Of a stretch of DNA of 64,000 nt, positions 56,774 through 64,000 are shown piece by piece (the stretch's first letter is position 1; each line of letters starts with the position of its first letter). This DNA is from Clostridia bacterium. Lineage in GTDB: Bacteria; Bacillota; Clostridia; Oscillospirales; CAG-272. The stretch spans positions 1 through 64,000 of the forward strand of contig JAFYPF010000001.1 of assembly GCA_017547655.1 (NCBI GenBank), written 5' to 3'. The notes beneath the pieces were generated by a model, which saw only the letters and a program-made list of their open reading frames with translations, was not told the DNA's origin and made no database searches. The translations under genes and the position numbers were made by a program.

Positions 56774-57180
56774 TTTCCACACACTCCGTAATAGTTTGTT
56801 CTTTAGTTCACAAATACATATTACCATAAATTTCCAATTATTGCAATAGGTTTTTAAATAAAATACTTACTAAAAAATTTTGTCGATATGTGGTTAAAAC
56901 TACCAAATTTTACCAAATAACAAAATTAAGGGTTGGGAAATAGCTGTTTTAGGGGGAATATTTGTGCAAACAATATCTCTATATTGTAGGGGGCGACGTC
57001 CTCGACGCCCCGTTAAAAAAATATTTGTACGAACATTTCCTCTATGCACATGCATCAACCGAGTACCTACTAACTCAACATAATTACACAGAGGTAAAAA
57101 CAAAACAAGCTTACCTTTCCACATCTTTGAAAAAGTAAACTTGTTTTATAGCTCTTGTTATTATGTTATATGCATTTATC
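56774..57180. repeat. Intergenic spo0A-rluB region with palindromic repeat
   Basis: The spo0A promoter lies on the minus strand: TTGCAA and TAATAT 17 bp apart, about 55 bp before the ATG. A candidate 0A box, TGTCGAT (consensus TGTCGAA), is at 56881-56887. Two 26-bp direct repeats with 20 matches (56957-56982 and 57020-57045) flank a GC-rich palindrome GGGGCG ... CGCCCC (56990-57011). A stem-loop AAAACAAGCTTAC / GTAAACTTGTTTT (57102-57147) is the probable rluB terminator. No ORF is credible here. Confidence 0.65.
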
Positions 57181-57900
57181 TCACGATTTTTTCAAATAGT
57201 CAACTTGGGATTTAGTGAGGTGGCGCCAGTTTCCGGGGGGGATATCGCCGAGTTTTATACTACCGATAGCAACGCGTTGGAGTTTGGTAATTTCGAGTCC
57301 CGTCTGTTCGCACATTTTGCGAATCTGTCTGTTTCTGCCTTCGTAGAGCTCCATACGAATAACGGTATAGTTATCTTTTCGTGTAACAATATCACAAGCA
57401 ACGGGAAGAATTTCATAGTCATCAATAATCATAGGCTTTCCGAGTGCTTTCAGTTGTTCGGGCGTAATCTCGGTTTTAACCCTAACGTGATATATCTTCG
57501 GTATACGATGGCGCGGATGCATAAGCTTATTAGCGAGGTCGCCGTCGTTAGTAAGAAGCAGCAGCCCCTCGGAATCCATATCAAGTCTACCAACGGGGTA
57601 AACTCTTGTTCCAACGTCTTCAACGAGTTCCGCAACGCATTTTCTTGATTTATCGTCGGAGAGGGTAGTAACGTAACCTCTCGGCTTATTCAACATAATA
57701 TAAACTTTTCGGTCATTCTGTTTGATTTCAACAGGCTTACCTTTGTATGTAACCCGGTCTTTACCGGGGATAATCTTCTGACCGAGTTCGGCAGGCTGAC
57801 CGTTAACCTTAATTCTGCCTGCTTCAATCTCTTTTTCGGCGGCGCGTCGGCTCATGATACCTGCCGTCGAAATAAACTTTTGAAGACGGATTTCTTCCAT
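57181..57900 (-). CDS. rluB: RluB-type 23S rRNA pseudouridine synthase
   Basis: 239 residues. S4 domain (MEEIRLQKFISTAGIMSRRA), catalytic domain with VGRLDMDSEGLLLLTNDG (catalytic Asp in RLDMD) and EGRNRQIRKMCE. This type modifies a uridine of 23S rRNA (position 2605 in E. coli). It is the last gene of a minus-strand run that starts with lysA and is separated from dacF by 2 bp. RBS CAGGAG. Confidence 0.9.
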   Translation of the reverse strand: MEEIRLQKFISTAGIMSRRAAEKEIEAGRIKVNGQPAELGQKIIPGKDRVTYKGKPVEIKQNDRKVYIMLNKPRGYVTTLSDDKSRKCVAELVEDVGTRVYPVGRLDMDSEGLLLLTNDGDLANKLMHPRHRIPKIYHVRVKTEITPEQLKALGKPMIIDDYEILPVACDIVTRKDNYTVIRMELYEGRNRQIRKMCEQTGLEITKLQRVAIGSIKLGDIPPGNWRHLTKSQVDYLKKS

Positions 57901-57902
57901 AA

Positions 57903-59009
57903 TTATATAATACTCCTGAAAAAGTCTAAAATAGATTTTTTATATTTCTTCTGATTTACGTCATTTTGTGCCAACAAATCAACTCTTCCGATTTCCTCGC
58001 CGTTATTGTAATAGATAATGTATCCAACAACATCATTTTGCTTTATAGGCGCAAAGAGAAATCTGTCAACGATAAGTTCACTCGTAATATTTGCCGTTTT
58101 CGCTTCGCAAGTATAACTAAATCCGCCGATGTTTGTAACCGTTACATAGTTGGCAGTACCGCCAACCACGGGAATTTTAAGCGTTATGCCGTTCGGGTCA
58201 GCAAGATGATAGGTCTTAACCTTTTCAAAGCCGAGATCGAGCATAGCTTTATGGTCGTTCCAATCGTTCGGCGCATTAAGTGTAACTGCAATAACAACAG
58301 TGCCGTCTTTTTCTGCGGCAGATACAAGACAGCGCCCCGTTTTTTTTGTAAAGCCCGTCTTTACACCAATAGCGTTATCGTATATCTTTAGAAGCTTATT
58401 GTGGTTAACGAGAACACGTGTCCCCTCGCCGTTGTTAAGCGGAATAGTCTGTTTAAAGGTAGACACTATTTTGCGGAACGTTTCATTTTCGAGCGCGTAT
58501 TTTGTTATAACTGCGAGTTCATAGGCAGTAGTATAGTGATTGTCGTCGTATAGGCCGTGCGGATTTGTAAAGTTTGTATCTTTAAGTCCTATACTTGCCG
58601 CTTTTTCGTTCATAAGAACGGCAAAATCATCGACACTGCCCGCAACCTCAATGGCGATTGCAGTAGCGGCATCGTTTGCGCTTTGCAGAAGCAGAGCATA
58701 TAGCAACTGTTCCATAGAAAGCGTTTCCCCGTAGGTAAGATAGATTGAAGAGCCTTCAATCCCGACGGCTTCATTGGCAATTTGCACCTGTGTTTTAAGT
58801 GGGCATTTTTCGATAGCGACGAGGGCAGTCATTATTTTTGTAGTACTTGCCATACCCATTCTCGTATGCGCATTTTTTTCATAGATAACAGAACCGCCGT
58901 GTCCGTCGATTACTACAGCGCTTTGCGCCGACGTTGACAATGCGGAGGTGTTTATGCACAGAATGGCGCCAAACAACGCTACAAGCAATAGAATTATTGA
59001 TTTTTTCAT
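57903..59009 (-). CDS. dacF: D-alanyl-D-alanine carboxypeptidase (DacF/DacB type)
   Basis: 368 residues. Signal peptide, then S11 peptidase motifs: SxxK in MASTTKIMTAL, SxN in LLQSANDAAT, KTG in VGVKTGFT-like GVKTGFTKKTGR. A C-terminal beta domain follows. It trims stem peptides in cell wall or spore cortex; DacF is the forespore version, but the general housekeeping DacA cannot be excluded. Neighbour ytfJ (sporulation) favours DacF. RBS GGAG. Confidence 0.88.
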   Translation of the reverse strand: MKKSIILLLVALFGAILCINTSALSTSAQSAVVIDGHGGSVIYEKNAHTRMGMASTTKIMTALVAIEKCPLKTQVQIANEAVGIEGSSIYLTYGETLSMEQLLYALLLQSANDAATAIAIEVAGSVDDFAVLMNEKAASIGLKDTNFTNPHGLYDDNHYTTAYELAVITKYALENETFRKIVSTFKQTIPLNNGEGTRVLVNHNKLLKIYDNAIGVKTGFTKKTGRCLVSAAEKDGTVVIAVTLNAPNDWNDHKAMLDLGFEKVKTYHLADPNGITLKIPVVGGTANYVTVTNIGGFSYTCEAKTANITSELIVDRFLFAPIKQNDVVGYIIYYNNGEEIGRVDLLAQNDVNQKKYKKSILDFFRSII

Positions 59010-59102
59010 ATAGATACTCCGTTGAAATTAAATATAACTTTAATAGTATTTATTTCAAGCAGAGTAGGTTTATATGCAAAAAACTATATGGGAAGAGTTA
59101 GT

Positions 59103-59510
59103 TTATTCGCCTTTTTCTTCTTTTTTAAATACGTTTTTGATTCTTTCCAAGATGTCGGGAGATTTTTCGATAATATTGCCTACTGTTGCAATTTTATTTG
59201 TGGTTGTATCGGGTGTAGACATATTGAGAAGCTCAACCGTAGAATCGGGTTTAATAACCAAGAAGGCCATAGGTGTAACCGAAACGCCGGTACCGGAGCC
59301 GCCTCCGAAGTTGTTATTTTTTTCGGTTTGTTCTTTTTTAGAGGCATAGTCGAGACCGCCCGAAGCGAAGCCAAGCGAGATTTTTGATACGGGGATAATC
59401 GTAACACCGCCCGCAGTTGTTACAGGTTCGCCTATAACAGTGTTTGCCTCAACAATACCTTTCAAGCTGTCAAGAGTGGTTTTGATAATATCATTTTGTT
59501 TGCTGTCCAT
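59103..59510 (-). CDS. ytfJ: YtfJ/GerW-family sporulation protein
   Basis: 135 residues, with VIGEPVTTAGGVTIIPVSKI and a glycine-rich GFASGGLDYAS, then GGGSGTGVSVTPMAFLVI, the GerW/YtfJ signature. In Bacillus it is a sporulation-associated protein needed for normal germination. Adjacent to a DUF2953 gene, as in Bacillus (ytfI-ytfJ). RBS AGGAGG. Confidence 0.92.
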   Translation of the reverse strand: MDSKQNDIIKTTLDSLKGIVEANTVIGEPVTTAGGVTIIPVSKISLGFASGGLDYASKKEQTEKNNNFGGGSGTGVSVTPMAFLVIKPDSTVELLNMSTPDTTTNKIATVGNIIEKSPDILERIKNVFKKEEKGE

Positions 59511-59546
59511 AGTAGTCCTCCTAATGGATAGTTTATTTATATAGTT

Positions 59547-60212
59547 TTAATTATTTTCGATTGTGGTATTTTGTCCTTTTTTCTTTATATACGCCATAAA
59601 AAATTTAAGGGTAAGTGAGAGAGCGTGCCAAACTCGGAGACCTAATGTTATATTGATTTGGGCACTGGTTTTACCCTCCAAAAAATCGGGTTCGACTTTA
59701 ATGCTGTTTTTCTTTTTTACGTCAACGTTGGTCAAATTTGAGAGCAATTCAACGATATATGTCGTAAGCTGACAAACACCGCCGTAGGCAACTGCCGTTT
59801 TAGCGGCATCATCTGTTCCTATCGTTATATGCATTTTGATTATTTCTACTTTAAGATAACGCCCAAAAGGAGACATAACGTTTTCAAGAATAAGTTTGAT
59901 AAGCTCAAGTATTTCTTTCAGTTTAGCAGATTTGTCCTTTTTTGTATCTTTTGCGTCGGACGTGGAAGAGTTTTTGTCGGGTTGTTTTTTTGCTTTCTTT
60001 TTGTTTAGCTTGTTTTGCTTTTTTTGAAGCGCTTTCAGCGAATAATCTTTAGGTTTAGGCTTTTTCTGCTGACGTGGGAATAGGTTAATATTAAAAAGCA
60101 ATACTTTTAGTTTAACCGAAAAATCACTGTCATAGACGAGACAAAGGCGAACCTTTAAAAACAAAAGGAGAACTATCAATGCAATAGGTATAAGAAGTAT
60201 AAGCCACCACAT
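59547..60212 (-). CDS. DUF2953 membrane protein
   Basis: 221 residues with one N-terminal hydrophobic segment (LILLIPIALIVLLLFLKV), a lysine-rich cytoplasmic middle (KKPKPKDYSLKAL), and a C-terminal amphipathic region (YGGVCQLTTYIVELL). Matches the DUF2953 family usually beside ytfJ. Function unknown, linked to sporulation by conserved neighbourhood. RBS AGGAGG. Confidence 0.82.
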   Translation of the reverse strand: MWWLILLIPIALIVLLLFLKVRLCLVYDSDFSVKLKVLLFNINLFPRQQKKPKPKDYSLKALQKKQNKLNKKKAKKQPDKNSSTSDAKDTKKDKSAKLKEILELIKLILENVMSPFGRYLKVEIIKMHITIGTDDAAKTAVAYGGVCQLTTYIVELLSNLTNVDVKKKNSIKVEPDFLEGKTSAQINITLGLRVWHALSLTLKFFMAYIKKKGQNTTIENN

Positions 60213-60251
60213 ATATACGTTTCCTCCTTTTTTAAAATAATTGTGTGTTGA

Positions 60252-60851
60252 TTATTTGGTAACTGTTACTTCTTCGGGTGTCGGCTCTTCCGTTTGTTCT
60301 TCTTCGTTTACGTCAAACGTCAGCATTTCCACCGAGGGAAGCTGATCGAGAGAGGTAAGACCGAAGCAACGGAGAAAGTCGAGAGTTGTTCCGTAAAGAG
60401 AAGGTCTTCCGGGAACGTCAAGTCGTCCTTTTTTCTCAATAAGATTTTTTTCAAGGAGAAGTGCGACGGAGTACGAGCTGTCGAGACCTCTGACTTGTTC
60501 TATGTATGCGCGTGTAACGGGCTGATGATATGCGATTATGGCGAGTACTTCAAGAGAGGAGTTAGAGAGGTTACCTCTGCCTTGTTTAATACCGAGGGCC
60601 ATTTTTACGTATGACTCGTATTCGCTCTTGGTACAAAGCTGACAAGCTTTATCGAACATAAGGAGCTGAATACCTCTCGGCATATCGCTGTTATTATATT
60701 TTTCGGCAAAGTCCTCGACCATTTTTTTTGCAATTGCAGGAGTGGTTTCGAGAATATCGGCAATTTTGTCGTATGAAACGGGGTGTCCTGCGGCATAAAG
60801 CACAGCTTCAATTATTTCAAAATTTTTTGACATATCAAGTTCATTCTGCAT
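60252..60851 (-). CDS. scpB: Condensin-associated protein ScpB
   Basis: 199 residues with two winged-helix domains; EAVLYAAGHPVSYDKIADIL and the second block LEVLAIIAYHQPVTRAYIEQ, RGLDSSYSVALLLEKNLIEKKG cited in parts. It pairs with ScpA and SMC to organise chromosomes. The gene begins inside the end of scpA (11 bp overlap). An acidic C-terminal tail (EEQTEEPTPEEV) is present. Confidence 0.93.
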   Translation of the reverse strand: MQNELDMSKNFEIIEAVLYAAGHPVSYDKIADILETTPAIAKKMVEDFAEKYNNSDMPRGIQLLMFDKACQLCTKSEYESYVKMALGIKQGRGNLSNSSLEVLAIIAYHQPVTRAYIEQVRGLDSSYSVALLLEKNLIEKKGRLDVPGRPSLYGTTLDFLRCFGLTSLDQLPSVEMLTFDVNEEEQTEEPTPEEVTVTK

Positions 60852-61599
60852 TTTCGTTTACTGCCTTTCGGTTAGAGTGAGTATTGAGGATAATATTGAG
60901 TTCGCCGCTGTCAGTTTCTTCAAGTTCTATTCTTCTTGCTTTTGCCAGTTCTAATATAGCCATAAAGGACGCCACAAGCTCGGAACGATTTTCGCAGAGA
61001 AGCATAAGATTATCAAACGAATCACGGCCTTGTCTGCGGAGACGTTTCATAATGGAAAGTATTTTTTCCGAAACTGATACCATTCTTCCGCGCAGAAGAG
61101 GGGCAAACACCTTTTCGGGCGGAGCCGAATAAAGCTTACTTCTGTTAATAAGTCTGACAAAGGCTTTTTGAAGAAGAGTCGAATCCATATCGGTCGGCTG
61201 TTCATCTCTTTTTACGGGGAAAACGTCGCTTTCCTTTGCAAATCTACCCGAGTATTCGGAAAACATATCGTTAAGCAAAACTGCGGCCTCTTTTGCTTTT
61301 TTATATTCAAGCAAGGCGGCGGCAAGGGCTGCTCTAGGATCCTCTTCGTCTTCTTCATCTTGTTTCGGGAAGAGCATACGGCTTTTTATGAGCATAAGCT
61401 CTGATGCCATAGCGATAAATTCCCCCGCAATATCCATATCCATTTTTTCCATCATGGACAGATATTCCATATACTGATCAAGAATGAGGGCGATGGGAAT
61501 ATCACAAATATCAATTTTGTTTTTAGCAATAAGCGAGAGCAATAGGTCGAGAGGGCCTTCAAATACCTCTAACTTATATTTTGGTGTTACTTCTGTCAT
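60841..61599 (-). CDS. scpA: Condensin kleisin ScpA
   Basis: 252 residues. FEGPLDLLLSLIAKNKIDI at the N-terminus (SMC-binding), then the linker and C-terminal winged helix (LELAKARRIELEE). ScpA bridges the SMC heads. Overlaps scpB at its end and the M50 gene at its start (ATGA), indicating tight coupling. Confidence 0.95.
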   Translation of the reverse strand: MTEVTPKYKLEVFEGPLDLLLSLIAKNKIDICDIPIALILDQYMEYLSMMEKMDMDIAGEFIAMASELMLIKSRMLFPKQDEEDEEDPRAALAAALLEYKKAKEAAVLLNDMFSEYSGRFAKESDVFPVKRDEQPTDMDSTLLQKAFVRLINRSKLYSAPPEKVFAPLLRGRMVSVSEKILSIMKRLRRQGRDSFDNLMLLCENRSELVASFMAILELAKARRIELEETDSGELNIILNTHSNRKAVNENAE

Positions 61600-62279
61600 A
61601 CAAATAGTCCTATAATCAAATTTATAATACGTTGCATACCGTCCGAAAGTCCCGATACGATAAGAGTCAGCGGAGTATCAAGTATGCCTGTAAAGAGAGC
61701 TACCATAATAATTATCTGTATAATCTGCTCGTACTTCATAAACTTGAAATACGCTTCGTCGGATAAAAATACAAATGCCAAGCGAGAGCCATCGAGAGGC
61801 GGGATAGGTAGGAGGTTAAATATTGCGAGAGAAAGGTTCATATAGTGCAGGCTTATAAAAAACGTCAACAATACGTACCAAAGGTTAGCCGCAAACTGTG
61901 AGCCGCTGAAAAACACGTACGATTCATAGATTACATTGTAAATAATAAGTCCTGCAAATGCGAGTAATACGTTGGATATAGGGCCTGCCGCCGCAGTAAT
62001 TGCCATACCTTTTTTGGGGTTATTAAATTTTCTTGCGTTTACGGGGACGGGTTTTGCCCAGCCGAAGCCGAAGAGGAACATACACAGTGTTCCGATAACA
62101 TCAAGGTGTTTCAGGGGATTTAAAGTGATTCTGCCGAATATTTTTGCCGTAGGATCACCCATTTTATAAGCCGCATATCCGTGAGCGCACTCGTGTAACG
62201 AGAGGGATAGAAGAACTATCGGAATACGCAACAGTAACATAATTGGGTCAAAATCACCCGAAAGAATACTTGTAATCAT
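61596..62279 (-). CDS. Site-2 protease family (M50) membrane metalloprotease
   Basis: 227 residues, six hydrophobic segments. HECAH in SLSLHECAHGYAAYK (zinc-binding HExxH) and the second motif NLLPIPPLDGSRL (Asp zinc ligand). Intramembrane protease of unknown substrate; close to the rseP/SpoIVFB group by fold only, without PDZ or CBS domain. Overlaps lysA and scpA by 4 bp, a usual order in Clostridia. Confidence 0.88.
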   Translation of the reverse strand: MITSILSGDFDPIMLLLRIPIVLLSLSLHECAHGYAAYKMGDPTAKIFGRITLNPLKHLDVIGTLCMFLFGFGWAKPVPVNARKFNNPKKGMAITAAAGPISNVLLAFAGLIIYNVIYESYVFFSGSQFAANLWYVLLTFFISLHYMNLSLAIFNLLPIPPLDGSRLAFVFLSDEAYFKFMKYEQIIQIIIMVALFTGILDTPLTLIVSGLSDGMQRIINLIIGLFV

Positions 62280-63571
62280 AAGTCGTTCCTTATCAAATCT
62301 TCGTAGCTTTCTTTTGCTACTGCAATATATTTTTTGTTTTTCGATACCATAACTACAGGCGGACGTGGGAGTTTATTGTAGTTTGAAGCCATAGAGTAGT
62401 TATATGCGCCGGTGCAGAGAACGGAAAGTATATCGCCTCTGACGGGATTTGCTATTTTAGTATTTTCAGCAATAAGGTCACCGCTTTCACAGCATCTACC
62501 TGCAACGGTACAGGTGTAATCTGCCTTGTCTCCCGCTTTGTTTGCAAGAAAACAAGTATAGATCGACTGATAGAGAGCGTATCTGGGGTTATCGGGCATA
62601 CCGCCGTCAATTGATACGTATTTTTTGAAACCGGGTATTTCTTTTACGCTTCCTACTGTGTAAAGTGTAATACCTGCCGCAGCGACAAGCGAACGTCCGG
62701 GTTCCATTAAAATCGTAGGCATAGTTATGCCGTTATTTGAAGCGTAGGCTTTAATTTTTTCGGCAATAGTGTCGATATTTTTTCCATAGTCGATGATGGG
62801 ATCTTCTTCGATGTAACGAACGCCCATACCGCCGCCGAGGTTAAGGATTTTTGTTTCGTAACCCGTTTCGTCTTTTATCTGCTTTATGAATTTAATCATA
62901 ATTTCAGCCGCATCAGTAAATGGTTCACATTCGAAAATTTGTGAACCGATATGGCAATGTAAACCGCAGAGCTCAACGTTTGAAAACGAGAGAGCGTGTT
63001 TTACGATAGCCATAGCCTGACCTGTTTCAATAGCCGAACCAAATTTGGAGTCAACACTGCCGGTTACGATAGCTTTATGTGTATGGGGATCAATTCCCGG
63101 GGTTATACGGAGAAGGATTTTTTGTTTAATGTTTCTTTCTCCCGCTTGTTTATTTATTTCAGTAAGCTCTTCGTTATTATCGACAACAAAATAACCTAAT
63201 TTGCAGTTCATGGCAAATTCAATATCTTTTTCGGTTTTGTTGTTGCCGTGGAAGAATACGTTGTTCATATCAAAGCCAGATTTATAAGCGATATACAATT
63301 CTCCGCCCGAAACAACGTCGCAGCCGAGACCTTCATCTTTTGCGATTTCATATATTTTTTTGCAAGAAAAAGCTTTGCTTGCATAGAGGGGCATACTTCC
63401 TTTTCCGAAGTTTCTTTCGAGGGCAGTTTTGTATATTCTGCAGTTTTCTCTTATGAGATCTTCGTCCATAACGTAAACGGGCGTACCGTATTCTTTAGCA
63501 AGTTCGACGGTATCGTATCCACAAAACGTAAGGTGGTTATTTTCGTTGATTCCTAAATTTTTGTGTAACAT
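62276..63571 (-). CDS. lysA: Diaminopimelate decarboxylase
   Basis: 431 residues, fold type III. PLP Lys in MPLYASKAFSCK, HCHIGSQI, NLGGGMGVRY, EPGRSLVA and GRCCESGDLIA are all present. It converts meso-diaminopimelate to lysine. Start at ATG 63571 (GAGG upstream); in-frame TTG 63583 overlaps the RBS. It overlaps the M50 gene by 4 bp. Confidence 0.95.
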   Translation of the reverse strand: MLHKNLGINENNHLTFCGYDTVELAKEYGTPVYVMDEDLIRENCRIYKTALERNFGKGSMPLYASKAFSCKKIYEIAKDEGLGCDVVSGGELYIAYKSGFDMNNVFFHGNNKTEKDIEFAMNCKLGYFVVDNNEELTEINKQAGERNIKQKILLRITPGIDPHTHKAIVTGSVDSKFGSAIETGQAMAIVKHALSFSNVELCGLHCHIGSQIFECEPFTDAAEIMIKFIKQIKDETGYETKILNLGGGMGVRYIEEDPIIDYGKNIDTIAEKIKAYASNNGITMPTILMEPGRSLVAAAGITLYTVGSVKEIPGFKKYVSIDGGMPDNPRYALYQSIYTCFLANKAGDKADYTCTVAGRCCESGDLIAENTKIANPVRGDILSVLCTGAYNYSMASNYNKLPRPPVVMVSKNKKYIAVAKESYEDLIRNDL

Positions 63572-63589
63572 AGTTTTCCTCAATATTTG

Positions 63590-64000
63590 TTATTTAGATG
63601 TATCGCAGAAGCTTAAAATCTGCGCCCAAACCTCGTCTTTTCCCTCGTTTTTTAATGAAGAAAAGGGAATAATAGGTGTATTTTCTTTTACTGACGGATG
63701 CGTTTTAATAAATTCAAGCATATTGTTTCTGTCGGTTTTATTGGTTTTATCCGATTTTGTAACAACTATAAAGTAGGGGATATTTGCAGAGTTGAGATAG
63801 TCAAGCATCATTACGTCGTCGGCGGTTGGACCTGCTTTCATATCTATAAGTTGAGCTACAGCCTTAAGAGAGGCATCGCCCTCGTTACGTGCGGTAAAAA
63901 ATCCGTCAGTAAGTGCAGACCATCTTTTTTTATCTTCGGCGCTTCTTTTTGCATAACCATATCCGGGTAGGTCGACGAGGTAGAGCTTTTTGTCTACCGA
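63590..64000 (-). CDS. engB: EngB/YsxC ribosome-biogenesis GTPase (5' part outside window)
   Basis: 136 residues visible in the minus frame, open to the window edge. G3 motif DLPGYGYA, then RWSALTDGFF, and G4 motif TKSD (VVTKSDKT) identify the EngB GTPase needed for 50S subunit assembly; the P-loop lies beyond the edge. It precedes lysA by 18 bp. Confidence 0.92.
   Translation of the reverse strand, partial: SVDKKLYLVDLPGYGYAKRSAEDKKRWSALTDGFFTARNEGDASLKAVAQLIDMKAGPTADDVMMLDYLNSANIPYFIVVTKSDKTNKTDRNNMLEFIKTHPSVKENTPIIPFSSLKNEGKDEVWAQILSFCDTSK

Overview
The window reads as a chromosomal piece of a low-GC, endospore-forming member of the class Clostridia (Firmicutes). Support is direct: spoIIGA, sigE, spoIIR, spo0A, a GerA/SpoVAF-type germination protein, ytfJ and a DacF-type carboxypeptidase all occur here, with strong Shine-Dalgarno sites, a T-box leader, RNase J, RNase R, SecG, ScpA/ScpB and a GTP-type PEP carboxykinase. 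Several glycosidases and a probable sugar-ABC ATPase suggest a carbohydrate-feeding anaerobe, probably of the gut or rumen. Genus cannot be fixed from sequence alone.

Layout. 1-3.3 kb: end of a large surface-type protein, a 36-residue peptide gene, and a B12-binding radical SAM enzyme (candidate peptide-modifying pair). 3.4-5.6 kb: the sigma-E activation module spoIIGA-sigE facing spoIIR. 5.7-10.7 kb: small membrane protein, RNase J, secG, RNase R. 11-16.8 kb: a solitary DegT-type aminotransferase, an orphan MsmK/UgpC-type ATPase, tex and an RsuA-type pseudouridine synthase. 17-22.8 kb: GH2 beta-galactosidase, rodA-type gene, proS. 23-33 kb: surface protein, queH, YgjV-family gene, tRNA-Thr, rsmA, pckG, then an accessory patch with a possible small RNA, a short secreted peptide, two mosaic lipoproteins and a surface nuclease. 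33-40.5 kb: LtaS-type sulfatase-fold enzyme, HprK-like ATPase, ECF sigma factor with membrane partner, acyltransferase with zinc ribbon, and a decayed glycosidase remnant.

40.5-49.6 kb is the most interesting block. A T-box leader with a probable tyrosine (UAC) specifier precedes an acyl-CoA ligase and a sodium:solute symporter; then come iorA, iorB, a PaaK-type arylacetate-CoA ligase, a tandem-ACT protein and a class I aminotransferase. These genes are usually read as aromatic amino acid fermentation, but control by uncharged tRNA argues for the reverse: uptake and activation of arylacetates, reductive carboxylation to arylpyruvates, and transamination to Tyr/Phe/Trp.

49.7-64 kb: an MFS transporter with a GH2 glycosidase, a SpoVAF-like germination gene, a TIM-barrel endonuclease-like protein with YqeG, spo0A flanked by two hairpin/repeat-rich intergenic regions, and a long minus-strand run engB(partial)-lysA-M50 protease-scpA-scpB-DUF2953-ytfJ-dacF-rluB. 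Many promoters share a 17-bp spacer and an extended -10 (TGN before the hexamer).
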